A program made the translations under genes and the position numbers. Below the pieces are notes generated by a model that saw nothing but the letters and a program-made list of their open reading frames with translations, made no database searches and was not told the DNA's origin. A stretch of 64,000 nt of DNA from Streptomyces chryseus (lineage in GTDB: Bacteria > Actinomycetota > Actinomycetes > Streptomycetales > Streptomycetaceae): positions 165,345-229,344 of the forward strand of contig NZ_BMVO01000009.1 of assembly GCF_014650755.1 (NCBI RefSeq). Direction: 5' to 3'. Within the stretch, counting starts at the first letter, position 1, and every line of letters starts with the position of its first letter. This document shows positions 46,696-54,787 of the stretch, one piece after another.

Positions 46696-47604
46696 GTGCG
46701 AAGGCTCCGTTCTCCCTTGACCGCCCTGGCCGCTCACCCCCTCGTCGCCCTGCGCGTACTGCGCCGGGCGGGGCGGCGGCGTGCGCTGCGGGTGGTGCTC
46801 TTTCTGGGAGGGCTGCTGGCGGTGGGGTTCCTGTGGGGTGGCCAGGCGTACGCCGTCGAGGCACCGTCGCCCCACCGCACCGCCGTCGCCACCGTGGACG
46901 CGGTGGCGTCGCTCGCCCCGGCGGCCTCGACAGCCCCGGCTGTACCGACAGTCCCGGCGGCCCCAGCAGTCCCGGCTCACGCACACCTCTCGCCGAAGGG
47001 CGCGGTGCGTGAGGTCGTGGAGCCGGCGGCCGGTGTCGTACGGGGCATCACCCGGCCCGTCGGCGAGCTGACGGACCGCGTCGCCGAGCATCGGCCGACC
47101 CTGCCCGGGATACCGGCGCCACCCGCGCTGCCCGTACCGGACCTGCCCGTACCGCAAGCGCCCGCCATGCCAGAGGTGCCGACGCCGCCTGCCGGCGGCG
47201 GCGCCGACTCGCCCGGGGAACCGGAGCAGACCGTGCGTCAGGGTTCCGGCGACCGGGCTTCGCAGGCGGCCGGTCAGGATTCCGGGACCGGGGCGACGGC
47301 GCCGGCAGCGGTGGCCGAGCAGAGCGTGTACGCGTACCGACTGCCCGTTCCGCAGCGCCACGACGCGGACGGCGGACCGGGCCGCGCCAAGTGCGGAGAG
47401 ACACCCGTACCGACGCCGTCCGCGCCCTGCGGCGACGGCGTACGGCAGTCCGCCGGGGACGGGAGCTCCGCACGTTCCGGCGACAAGCACGCGGCCGCGC
47501 TCACGAGCGCCGCCCGGTTCGGTCCGGTGCGCGGGGCCACGCTGCCGGCGACGGCCGCTCCGACGTACGACCGACCGCACGAAATTCTCGAATTCCCCGG
47601 CTAG
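46696..47604 (+). CDS. secreted or anchored low-complexity protein
   Basis: 302 residues from the GTG at 46696; a TTG at 46717 is an alternative, and no convincing ribosome-binding site precedes either. A basic stretch RRAGRRRALR leads into a hydrophobic segment VVLFLGGLLAVGFLWG ending AYA, a likely signal peptide. The remainder is Ala/Pro/Val-rich with a short amphipathic part (VREVVEPAAGVVRGITRPVG) and a Pro-rich run (PGIPAPPALPVPDLPVPQAP). Two cysteines, 12 residues apart, occur near 235-250 (RAKCGETP and PSAPCGDG). No domain recognised. The next gene encodes a second secreted repeat protein sharing the style, 105 bp downstream, so they may work together at the cell surface. Confidence 0.75.
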   Translation: MRRLRSPLTALAAHPLVALRVLRRAGRRRALRVVLFLGGLLAVGFLWGGQAYAVEAPSPHRTAVATVDAVASLAPAASTAPAVPTVPAAPAVPAHAHLSPKGAVREVVEPAAGVVRGITRPVGELTDRVAEHRPTLPGIPAPPALPVPDLPVPQAPAMPEVPTPPAGGGADSPGEPEQTVRQGSGDRASQAAGQDSGTGATAPAAVAEQSVYAYRLPVPQRHDADGGPGRAKCGETPVPTPSAPCGDGVRQSAGDGSSARSGDKHAAALTSAARFGPVRGATLPATAAPTYDRPHEILEFPG

Positions 47605-47709
47605 GGCAGACCGTCCCCGCTCCATGACCTGCCGCGCGGGGGCGGGACAGGTCTGCCCGCCGTCCGGAACCCCGGACAGCCGAACGAATTCGAAGGATCT
47701 GACACCAGC

Positions 47710-48723
47710 ATGAACAAGAACATCCGCCGTTCCATAGCCGTCGCCGCAACCGCCGGTGGCATGTGGGCCCTCGGCACCGCCGCCGCGAGCGCGGCCGAGC
47801 TGCCCGTCTCCGTGCCGCTGTCCTCCCCGGACCAGGCGGCCGACGCCGTGGAAGACGTCACGGACATCGCGGCCGACGCGCGGGGTGAGGCCGCCGGTGC
47901 GGTCGCCTCGACCGGAGCCGTTTCGGAGGCCGCTTCTGCAGCCGCTTCGAAGATCGCGCCGAAGATCGCCCCGAAGACGGCGCCCGCGACCGCCACGCAG
48001 ACCGCCACGCAGACCGCCCGGGCCGCCGTCCAGGACGTGCGTCACGACACCGCCGATGTCACCGGCACGGGCACCGCCGTCGCCACCGACGCCGACGCCC
48101 ACGCCGACGCCGAGATCGACTACCTCTTCGGCCCGCTGTCCGCCTTCGCGTCCGACGTGGAGCGGACGCCGAGCGAGGTCCGGAGCGAGGCCCCCGCCGC
48201 CGTGCACGGCACCGTCGCGGACGCCACCCCGCTCGCCCACGCCGTCGCCCAGGACACCCTGCCGCCCGTCGCCGCCCGCGCCGTCCACGGCGTGCTCCCG
48301 GTCGCCGGGCAGGCGGTCGGTGACGCCGGCGGCCTCGCCGTCGGCGCGGTCGGTGACGTGACGCCGTTCGCGGGCGGTGTCGTGAGCGGTGTCGCGCCGT
48401 TCGCCGGTGGCGTCGTGTCCGAGGTCGGCCCGTTCGCGGGCGGCGTCCAGGGCGCGGTCCAGCCGCTCGTCCGGACCGTCGTCGACCACATCGAGCCCGT
48501 CGCGTACGGCGTCGGCGGCAGCGCCCACACCCTCGCGCACGGCGTCGTGGGTGACGTGTCGCCGTTCGCGGGTGGCGTCGTGTCCGACGTCCAGCCGTTC
48601 GCGCGGGACCTTTCCGGCACCGTCGTCTCGACCCCCCTCACGGGCAACGCGGTCGCCGGTACCCAGGACGCCGCCGACTCGGTCACCCCGGGCTACGCGG
48701 CGTACCTCACCCACGGCATCTGA
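47710..48723 (+). CDS. secreted Ala/Val-rich repeat protein
   Basis: 337 residues from the ATG at 47710; GAAGGAT lies 13 bases upstream. Signal peptide MNKNIRRSIAVAATAGGMWA cleaved near ASAAELP. The mature protein is Ala/Val/Asp/Thr-rich without cysteine or tryptophan. The C-terminal half contains 11-12-residue repeats of the type GDVTPFAGGVV, SGVAPFAGGVV, SEVGPFAGGVQ and GDVSPFAGGVV, with degenerate copies before them (VAQDTLPPVAARAVHG). No anchoring signal is visible. Function unknown; the repeats could form an extended or amphipathic surface layer. The gene is followed by a hairpin at 48902-48935. Confidence 0.85.
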   Translation: MNKNIRRSIAVAATAGGMWALGTAAASAAELPVSVPLSSPDQAADAVEDVTDIAADARGEAAGAVASTGAVSEAASAAASKIAPKIAPKTAPATATQTATQTARAAVQDVRHDTADVTGTGTAVATDADAHADAEIDYLFGPLSAFASDVERTPSEVRSEAPAAVHGTVADATPLAHAVAQDTLPPVAARAVHGVLPVAGQAVGDAGGLAVGAVGDVTPFAGGVVSGVAPFAGGVVSEVGPFAGGVQGAVQPLVRTVVDHIEPVAYGVGGSAHTLAHGVVGDVSPFAGGVVSDVQPFARDLSGTVVSTPLTGNAVAGTQDAADSVTPGYAAYLTHGI

Positions 48724-48765
48724 GGCAGAGCGCCCGACGCGGCGCCGCAGCTTCGTCGGACGCTG

Positions 48766-48855
48766 CACACCACCGTGTCCGGCGCGTCCAGGCACCGTGT
48801 CCGACACGCCGCACACCACCACGCCGGACGCGACACACCACCGCGTCCGACGCGG
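48766..48855. repeat. three imperfect 21-bp direct repeats
   Basis: Copies at 48766-48786, 48812-48832 and 48834-48854 share CACACCACC followed by a variant of GCGTCCGACGCG, itself a partial inverted repeat. Confidence 0.6.
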
Positions 48856-48901
48856 CATCCAACAGAGGGCAAGGGCACCCGTCCGGCGGGTCCGGTGTCC
48901 C

Positions 48902-48935
48902 CCGGGCGGTCTCCATTGGGGTGGAGGCCGCCCGG
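48902..48935 (+). terminator. hairpin downstream of the secreted repeat protein
   Basis: 14-bp stem CCGGGCGGTCTCCA / TGGAGGCCGCCCGG with one G-U pair and a 6-base loop. Confidence 0.75.
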
Positions 48936-49007
48936 CCCCGTTCCCGCGCCGCGCGACCAGCGCCTCACCGGCACCCCGCGCGGTAGCACGCGCGCTCGGT
49001 GACCGGC

Positions 49008-49023
49008 TGTGACCGGTATCACC
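49008..49023. promoter_or_regulatory. Crp-like box upstream of sucC
   Basis: TGTGACCGGTATCACC matches nine of the ten fixed positions of TGTGA-N6-TCACA, the Crp consensus of actinobacteria. About 180 bases upstream of the sucC start. Confidence 0.4.
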
Positions 49024-49204
49024 GCTCAGGTGTGATCTGCGATTTAGGGACCTGTGGCCCACGGGGATAACCTGCGAGACGGACATGCCGCGTACCGGAC
49101 ACCGTTACGCCTCCCTTGTGACAGCGCCGTCACGTTGCCCTTCGCGGCACGCCCATTGGAGACAACGCAACGAACCGCGATCACCAGAAAAGGGACGGAC
49201 GCGC

Positions 49205-50386
49205 GTGGACCTGTTCGAGTACCAGGCGAGGGACCTCTTCGCCAAGCACGGTGTACCGGTGCTGGCCGGTGAAGTCATCGAAACGCCTGAGGCGGCGCGC
49301 GAGGCCACTGAGCGGCTGGGCGGCAAGTCGGTCGTCAAGGCGCAGGTGAAGGTCGGCGGCCGCGGCAAGGCCGGCGGCGTCAAGCTCGCCGCGACGCCGG
49401 ACGAGGCCGTCGCCCGGGCGACGGACATCCTCGGGATGGACATCAAGGGCCACACGGTCCACAAGGTGATGATCGCCGAGACCGCACCCGAGATCGCCGA
49501 GGAGTACTACGTTTCGTACCTCCTCGACCGTACGAACCGCACCTTCCTCGCCATGGCCTCCGTACAGGGCGGCATGGACATCGAGGAGGTCGCGGAGAAG
49601 ACCCCCGAGGCCCTCGCGAAGGTCCCGGTCAACGCCAACGACGGCGTGACGATCGAGAAGGCCCGAGAGATCGTCGCCCAGGCGAAGTTCCCGGCCGAGG
49701 TCGCCGAGCAGGTCGCCGAGGTCCTGGTGACGCTGTGGGACACCTTCGTCGCCGAGGACGCGCTCCTCGTCGAGGTCAACCCCCTCGCGAAGGTCGCCGA
49801 CGGCCGCATCATCGCCCTCGACGGCAAGGTGTCTCTCGACGAGAACGCCGAGTTCCGCCAGCCGGGCCACGAGGAGTTCGTGGACCACGCCGCAGCCAAC
49901 CCGCTCGAGGCTGCCGCGAAGGCCAAGAACCTCAACTACGTCAAGCTGGACGGCGAGGTCGGCATCATCGGCAACGGCGCCGGTCTGGTCATGTCGACCC
50001 TGGACGTCGTCGCGTACGCCGGTGAGAACCACGGCAACGTGAAGCCCGCCAACTTCCTCGACATCGGTGGCGGCGCCTCCGCCGAGGTCATGGCGAACGG
50101 CCTGGAGATCATCCTCGGCGACCCGGACGTCAAGTCCGTGTTCGTCAACGTCTTCGGTGGCATCACCGCCTGTGACGAGGTCGCCAACGGCATCGTCCAG
50201 GCGCTCGCGCTGCTGAAGAGCAAGGGCGAGGAAGTCACCAAGCCGCTCGTCGTGCGACTGGACGGCAACAACGCGGAGCTGGGTCGCAAGATCCTCTCCG
50301 ACGCGAACCACCCGCTCGTTCAGCGCGTGGACACCATGGACGGCGCGGCCGACAAGGCCGCCGAGCTCGCCGCGGCTGCGAAGTAA
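49205..50386 (+). CDS. sucC: succinyl-CoA synthetase (ADP-forming) beta subunit
   Basis: 393 residues from the GTG at 49205; AAGGGACGGAC lies before it and the N-terminus MDLFEYQARDLFAKHGVPVL is canonical. The TCA-cycle enzyme makes succinate and ATP (or GTP) from succinyl-CoA. The N-terminal ATP-grasp domain has KAQVKVGGRGKAGGVKLA and EVNPLAKVADGRIIALDGKV; the C-terminal CoA-ligase domain has LNYVKLDGEVGIIGNGAGLV, NFLDIGGGASAEVMANGLE and SVFVNVFGGITACDEVANGI. Full length. sucD follows after 21 bp, so both subunits come from one mRNA. A Crp-like site lies upstream. Confidence 0.98.
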   Translation: MDLFEYQARDLFAKHGVPVLAGEVIETPEAAREATERLGGKSVVKAQVKVGGRGKAGGVKLAATPDEAVARATDILGMDIKGHTVHKVMIAETAPEIAEEYYVSYLLDRTNRTFLAMASVQGGMDIEEVAEKTPEALAKVPVNANDGVTIEKAREIVAQAKFPAEVAEQVAEVLVTLWDTFVAEDALLVEVNPLAKVADGRIIALDGKVSLDENAEFRQPGHEEFVDHAAANPLEAAAKAKNLNYVKLDGEVGIIGNGAGLVMSTLDVVAYAGENHGNVKPANFLDIGGGASAEVMANGLEIILGDPDVKSVFVNVFGGITACDEVANGIVQALALLKSKGEEVTKPLVVRLDGNNAELGRKILSDANHPLVQRVDTMDGAADKAAELAAAAK

Positions 50387-50407
50387 AGGACGAGGGACTC
50401 CAACACC

Positions 50408-51292
50408 ATGGCTATCTTCCTCACCAAGGACAGCAAGGTCATCGTCCAGGGGATGACCGGCGCCACGGGCATGAAGCACACCAAGCTCATGCTGGCCGAC
50501 GGCACCAACATCGTCGGCGGCGTGAACCCGCGCAAGGCCGGCACGTCCGTCGACTTCGACGGCACCGAGGTCCCGGTCTTCGGCTCCGTCAAGGAAGCGA
50601 TGGAGAAGACGGGCGCCGACGTGTCGGTCCTCTTCGTGCCGCCGGCCTTCGCGAAGGCCGCCGTCGTCGAGGCGATCGACGCCGAGATCCCGCTGGCCGT
50701 CGTGATCACCGAGGGCATCGCGGTCCACGACTCCGCCGCGTTCTGGGCGTACGCCGGTGCCAAGGGCAACAAGACCCGCATCATCGGCCCCAACTGCCCC
50801 GGTCTCATCACCCCGGGCCAGTCCAACGCCGGCATCATCCCGGGCGACATCACCAAGCCCGGCCGCATCGGTCTCGTGTCGAAGTCCGGCACGCTGACCT
50901 ACCAGATGATGTACGAGCTCCGTGACATCGGCTTCTCCTCCGCCGTCGGCATCGGTGGCGACCCGGTCATCGGTACGACGCACATCGACGCGCTCGCCGC
51001 GTTCGAGGCCGACCCCGACACCGACCTGATCGTCATGATCGGCGAGATCGGTGGCGACGCCGAGGAGCGTGCCGCGGACTACATCGCGAAGAACGTGTCG
51101 AAGCCGGTCGTCGGTTACGTCGCGGGCTTCACGGCGCCCGAGGGCAAGACCATGGGCCACGCCGGCGCCATCGTCTCCGGTTCTTCTGGCACCGCACAGG
51201 CCAAGAAGGAGGCCCTCGAGGCCGCCGGCGTCAAGGTCGGCAAGACGCCCACCGAGACGGCCAAGCTGGCTCGCGCGATCCTGGCGGGTTAG
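50408..51292 (+). CDS. sucD: succinyl-CoA synthetase alpha subunit
   Basis: 294 residues from the ATG at 50408, 21 bp after sucC, with AAGGACGAGGGA upstream. Partner of SucC. The N-terminal CoA-binding domain has VIVQGMTGATGMKHTKLML and GGVNPRKAGT; the ligase domain has GPNCPGLITPGQSNAGIIPG, LVSKSGTLTYQMMYELRDIG and GIGGDPVIGTTHIDALAAF. The histidine phosphorylated in the reaction is in GKTMGHAGAIVSG. Length normal. The transcript ends at the convergent hairpin 51339-51376. Confidence 0.98.
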   Translation: MAIFLTKDSKVIVQGMTGATGMKHTKLMLADGTNIVGGVNPRKAGTSVDFDGTEVPVFGSVKEAMEKTGADVSVLFVPPAFAKAAVVEAIDAEIPLAVVITEGIAVHDSAAFWAYAGAKGNKTRIIGPNCPGLITPGQSNAGIIPGDITKPGRIGLVSKSGTLTYQMMYELRDIGFSSAVGIGGDPVIGTTHIDALAAFEADPDTDLIVMIGEIGGDAEERAADYIAKNVSKPVVGYVAGFTAPEGKTMGHAGAIVSGSSGTAQAKKEALEAAGVKVGKTPTETAKLARAILAG

Positions 51293-51338
51293 TTCGCCGC
51301 CGCCGTCGGTGTTCCGTACGGCGCGGTGGTGACTCAGT

Positions 51339-51376
51339 ACGGGCCCGTATCCCCTGGTCAGGGGGTACGGGCCCGT
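51339..51376. terminator. bidirectional terminator between sucD and HTH gene
   Basis: 17-bp stem ACGGGCCCGTATCCCCT / AGGGGGTACGGGCCCGT with one G-U pair and a 4-base loop, between convergent genes. Confidence 0.9.
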
Positions 51377-51389
51377 CCGCGTTCGGCGG

Positions 51390-52661
51390 TCAGCGCGTTT
51401 CCGGGACCAGGCGGGGCGGGCCCGTGACGGGCGCTTCGTGGAGCAGGCCGCGCAGCTCCTCGTCCTGGGGAGTGAGCGGCTGCGGGCCGGCGCGCATCGG
51501 AACGCCGCGCACCGGTTCGCCGGGTGCCTGCGGGGGCTCGTACCGCGTGGGAGCCGTGACCAGGGTGAACCCCGTCGCGCTGACGATCACCGCCGTGAAG
51601 AAGAGCGCGGCGCGCGTCCAGAACCGGTTCCGGCGCTCGCTTCCCGCGCGGACCGCTCGGGCGGGCGGCAGCTTGACGGGCGGCGCTGTGACCATCTCGG
51701 CGAGGTGACCGAGACGGTCCCTGAGCAGCGCGGACTGTTCGGCGGGCGTGCCGGCGCCGGCGAACTCGGGCAGGCGGTGGGCGATCGCGGCGCGCGCGTG
51801 GAGCAGGCGGTTCGCCGTGGCCGGGGTGCTCGCCTCCGTCTCGGCCGCCGTGTCGGGGAGGTCGAGGCCGAGGCCCTCGTACAGGAGCAGGGTGCGGCGG
51901 TGGGCGGGCGGCAGTGCGAGGAGGGCCTGGAGCAGAACGCGGCGGTCGCGGTCGGCCGGGGGGCGCTCCTGGCGCCTGCGCACCCGGCGCAGGCGGTGCC
52001 AGGGGGAGAGCGCGTACTCGTACGCCGCCGCCCTGACCCAGCCCGCCGGGTCGCGGTCGGTGGCCACGGCGGGCCAGCGCTCCCAGGCGAGGCGGAAGGC
52101 GTACTCGACGGACTCGCGGGCCAGTGTCCGGTTTCCGGTGAGGAGGAACGTCTGGCTCAGCAGGGCGGTGGCGCAGTGCCCGTAGAGCGCGTCGAAGGCC
52201 TGGGCGGGGGTTCGTGGTGCGGGCGCGGGTTCCTCCGCGGTGACCGGGGGTGCGGTGGCGGGGGCTTCGGCGGTGACCGGGGGTGCGGTGGCGGGGGCTT
52301 CGGGTGGGGTGCCGTGCCGGGGCGTCCCCTCGGGCGCCGAACGTTCGGGTACGTCGGCCTGTTCGGCGACGTCGCGTTCGGCACCCTGCGGGGAGCGCCC
52401 CGGCCCGTCCCCTCCTGGCACCGGGTCCAGTGCTCCGACGGCGGTCTCGTCCCGGAAGGAGGCGAGCAGCTTGGCGTACGCCGCTCGCTTCCGGCGCGTG
52501 GGGTTCACGCGGCCGGACTCCCAGGCCTTGAGCGTCTCGCGCGTGATGCCCAGGGCCGCCGCCACCTGCTCCTGGGTCAGCGATTTCGCTTCGCGCAGCC
52601 TGCGCCGCTCCTTGGGGGAGGGCAGCGTGGCGGCAGGGGCGGTTTCCATGCTCTGCGTCAC
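51390..52661 (-). CDS. HTH regulator fused to sigma-factor-like region and membrane anchor
   Basis: 423 residues from the GTG at 52661 (GGGGGGAC seven bases upstream; ATG at 52649 is an alternative). The N-terminal XRE-type helix-turn-helix reads RRRLREAKSLTQEQVAAALG then ITRETLKAWESGRVNPTRR. A disordered linker (about 75-150) holds a copy of a dispersed repeat and a perfect 33-bp tandem duplication. Residues about 155-305 resemble ECF sigma regions 2 and 4: FDALYGHCATALLSQTFLLT, YAFRLAWERWPAVATD and LLALPPAHRRTLLLYEGLGL. One membrane segment at about 345-365 (FFTAVIVSATGFTLV) and a short tail outside follow. A membrane-tied sigma/XRE chimera is unusual; it may be a transcription regulator released by a signal, which is inference. 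Divergent from the DUF6350 gene. Confidence 0.85.
   Translation of the reverse strand: MTQSMETAPAATLPSPKERRRLREAKSLTQEQVAAALGITRETLKAWESGRVNPTRRKRAAYAKLLASFRDETAVGALDPVPGGDGPGRSPQGAERDVAEQADVPERSAPEGTPRHGTPPEAPATAPPVTAEAPATAPPVTAEEPAPAPRTPAQAFDALYGHCATALLSQTFLLTGNRTLARESVEYAFRLAWERWPAVATDRDPAGWVRAAAYEYALSPWHRLRRVRRRQERPPADRDRRVLLQALLALPPAHRRTLLLYEGLGLDLPDTAAETEASTPATANRLLHARAAIAHRLPEFAGAGTPAEQSALLRDRLGHLAEMVTAPPVKLPPARAVRAGSERRNRFWTRAALFFTAVIVSATGFTLVTAPTRYEPPQAPGEPVRGVPMRAGPQPLTPQDEELRGLLHEAPVTGPPRLVPETR
52237..52302. repeat. perfect 33-bp tandem duplication
   Basis: Two identical 33-bp units (52237-52269 and 52270-52302) encoding EAPATAPPVTA twice in the linker of the HTH protein. Confidence 0.9.
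52309..52428. repeat. dispersed repeat, copy B (in HTH gene)
   Basis: About 36 of 41 bases match copy A in the first block and about 33 of 35 in the second, with a different spacer. Encodes PGRSPQG and VPERSAPE in the same frame as copy A at 39525-39658, although the two host proteins are unrelated. Confidence 0.75.
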
Positions 52662-52710
52662 GAAAGTCCCCCCGCGGCGCTACTCCGAGCGAACAAGTAC
52701 ATAAACGTAT

Positions 52711-52761
52711 ATTGAGCGACACGGCAGTCATTCGCCTGTTACACGGATTGAGCGCGTGTCG
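52711..52761. promoter_or_regulatory. paired repeats in the HTH/DUF6350 divergent promoter
   Basis: ATTGAGCG occurs at 52711-52718 and 52747-52754, 36 bp apart, and CGACACG (52717-52723) is mirrored by CGTGTCG (52755-52761). The nearby AT-rich stretch TATACGTTTATGTACTTG probably holds promoters. A plausible autoregulatory operator for the HTH protein; inferred. Confidence 0.35.
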
Positions 52762-52777
52762 TTGACAGCATGGCCGG

Positions 52778-54733
52778 GTGACTCAAGTGACCCACCGCGG
52801 TACCTGGGTGCCGTCCATCCCCAGCCGCTCCTCGGCGCAGGCCGCCTGTTTCGTGCGCGGGGTGGTCGCCGCGGGGCTCGGCCTCGGTTCCTTCGCCGTT
52901 CTGGTGACGGTGCTGTGGATCAGCTCGCCGCACCCCGACAGCGGGCCCGGTGGGGCCCTGCGGGTCGCCGCCGGGCTGTGGCTGCTCGCCCACGGCGTGG
53001 AGCTCGTCCGGTACGACACGCTGTCCGGCCTTCCCGCGCCCGTCGGGCTGACTCCGATGCTCCTCGTCGTGCTGCCGGTCTGGCTCGTCCACCGCGCCGC
53101 TCGCGACGCCATGGACGGAGGCGAAGGTGAGGAAGGCGGAATCAGGGGCTACCGGGTGTCGGGCCGGGTGGCCTTCTGCGGCATCGCCGGCGGGTACGTG
53201 GCGGTGGGCGCTGCCGCCTTCCTGTACGCCTACGGTGGGCCGCTCCCGGCCGGGCTCGTCAGCACGGCGCTCCACGTGCCCCTTCTCGTGGCCGTGGCGG
53301 CCCTGGCCGGGGTGTGGACGGTCGGCGGGCGGCTCTGGGCGCTGCCGGGCTGGGTGCCCGGCGGCGTGCGTGAGGCCGTTGCGCGCCCCCGGTTCCGGGT
53401 GGCCGTGCGTGCTGCGGGGGCGGGCGTTTCGGGGCTGCTGGGCGGTGGCGCGGTGGTCGCCCTGGCGGCTCTCGTGTGGCACGCGGGGGCGGCGCAGGCG
53501 ACGTTCTTCCAGCTCGCGGGGGACTGGTCGGGGCGCTTCGCGTTGGCGCTGCTGGTCCTGGCGCTCGCGCCCAACGCCGCCGTGTGGGGCGCCGCGTACG
53601 GCCTCGGTCCCGGGTTCGCCCTCGGGGCGGGCGCGACCGCCGCACCGCTGGGGGTGGCGGGGACCCCGGCGCTGCCGCACTTCCCGCTGGTCGCGGTGCT
53701 GCCGGCCGGTGGAGCCGCGCCGGCGCACTGGGCGACGCTGGCCGTGCCGGTCGTGGCGGCGGGCGCGGTCGCCTGGTGCACGGTACGCACCGCCGCCCCG
53801 CCCTTCGCCGTACGGGAGGAAGCCTGGTCCGCCCGGGACACGGCCGCCGCGGCGGCGCTCGCCGGTATGGGCTGCGGGATGGGGGCCGCGGTGCTGGCGG
53901 CGCTCGCCGGGGGACCGCTGGGGGTGGGGGCGCTGGCGGAGTTCGGGCCGGTGTGGTGGCTGACGGGCGGCGCGGCGGCGGCGTGGACCGTGGTGCTGGG
54001 CGTCCCGGCCGCGCTGGTCCTGCGCGCGTGGCGGCTGCGGGACCGGACCCCCTGGTCCTGGCGCCGGGTGGTGAAGGAGGAGAGAGAGGAGACGGTCGCA
54101 GCGGGGGCCGCCGGTCCGGCGAAGCGCCGGTGGTGGCGCTGGGGGCGCCCCGGCAGCGGGGAGGCGAGCTTCGTGTCCGGGAACGGCGAAGCGGCCTACG
54201 TGAGCGGGGCGGCGGTCGGCGTGAAGGGTGCGGCGCGCGGCGACGAGGAAGCGGCGGGCGCGAGCGGTGAAGCGGGCGGCGGCGACGGGGAAGCGGCCGA
54301 CGGGGAAGCGGCCGACGGGGTCGGGAAGCCGGCCGGCGGTGCGAGGCGTCGGTGGTGGCGGCTGGGGCGGGGTGAGCGGCGCGGGCGGGACGGTGCGGCG
54401 GAGAGCGGCGTGGGCGCCGCGTCGTGGTGGCGGCCCGGCGGCGCCGGGAGCGACGACGATCCGTACGACGGTGAAGCCGACTTCCTGCCCGTCGGTGACC
54501 CCGACGCGACGGTCGGCGCCGACTGGCACGAGAGCGGATCGCGCGAGGTCAGATGGGCGGCCCTGAAGAAGGCGTCCGGCGGTTTGATGGCCGACTTTCC
54601 CGCCGTCGTCCCCGGCCCCCAGACCGAGCGGTCGCCGGACCGGGAACCGCCGCAACCCCCTCCGGCCCCACCCGCCCAGCCACCGCCCGTCACCCCGGCC
54701 CCACCCGACGACCCGCCGGACGGACCTAGCTAG
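52778..54733 (+). CDS. DUF6350 (PerM-like) multi-pass membrane protein
   Basis: 651 residues from the GTG at 52778. At least eight to ten hydrophobic segments over residues 25-425, for example FVRGVVAAGLGLGSFAVLVT, LVSTALHVPLLVAVAALAGV, GWLTGGAAAAW-type helices and VVLGVPAALVLRAWRL. The family motif GWRR-like basic patches and a long cytoplasmic tail (430-651) follow; the tail is Gly/Glu/Ala-rich with two RRWWR-type tryptophan patches and ends Pro-rich. Mycobacterial PerM (DUF6350), needed for division and persistence, sits beside purN as this gene does, which supports the assignment from memory. The neighbours purN and purH follow at 1.1 kb. Confidence 0.85.
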   Translation: MTQVTHRGTWVPSIPSRSSAQAACFVRGVVAAGLGLGSFAVLVTVLWISSPHPDSGPGGALRVAAGLWLLAHGVELVRYDTLSGLPAPVGLTPMLLVVLPVWLVHRAARDAMDGGEGEEGGIRGYRVSGRVAFCGIAGGYVAVGAAAFLYAYGGPLPAGLVSTALHVPLLVAVAALAGVWTVGGRLWALPGWVPGGVREAVARPRFRVAVRAAGAGVSGLLGGGAVVALAALVWHAGAAQATFFQLAGDWSGRFALALLVLALAPNAAVWGAAYGLGPGFALGAGATAAPLGVAGTPALPHFPLVAVLPAGGAAPAHWATLAVPVVAAGAVAWCTVRTAAPPFAVREEAWSARDTAAAAALAGMGCGMGAAVLAALAGGPLGVGALAEFGPVWWLTGGAAAAWTVVLGVPAALVLRAWRLRDRTPWSWRRVVKEEREETVAAGAAGPAKRRWWRWGRPGSGEASFVSGNGEAAYVSGAAVGVKGAARGDEEAAGASGEAGGGDGEAADGEAADGVGKPAGGARRRWWRLGRGERRGRDGAAESGVGAASWWRPGGAGSDDDPYDGEADFLPVGDPDATVGADWHESGSREVRWAALKKASGGLMADFPAVVPGPQTERSPDREPPQPPPAPPAQPPPVTPAPPDDPPDGPS

Positions 54734-54787
54734 GAGAACCGGGCGGACCGAGCTACGAGAAGAGGCAGCAAGCGCGGGAAGCCCCGG

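Larger units (their letters stand above)
48724..49204. other. 481-bp intergenic region: short repeats, terminator, sucC promoter region
   Basis: No gene seen. 48766-48855 holds three imperfect copies of a 21-bp element CACACCACCGYGTCCGRCGCG. 48902-48935 is a strong hairpin. 49008-49023 is a Crp-like palindrome, and an AT-richer stretch with GGGATAACCT near 49060 may be the sucC promoter. Confidence 0.6.
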
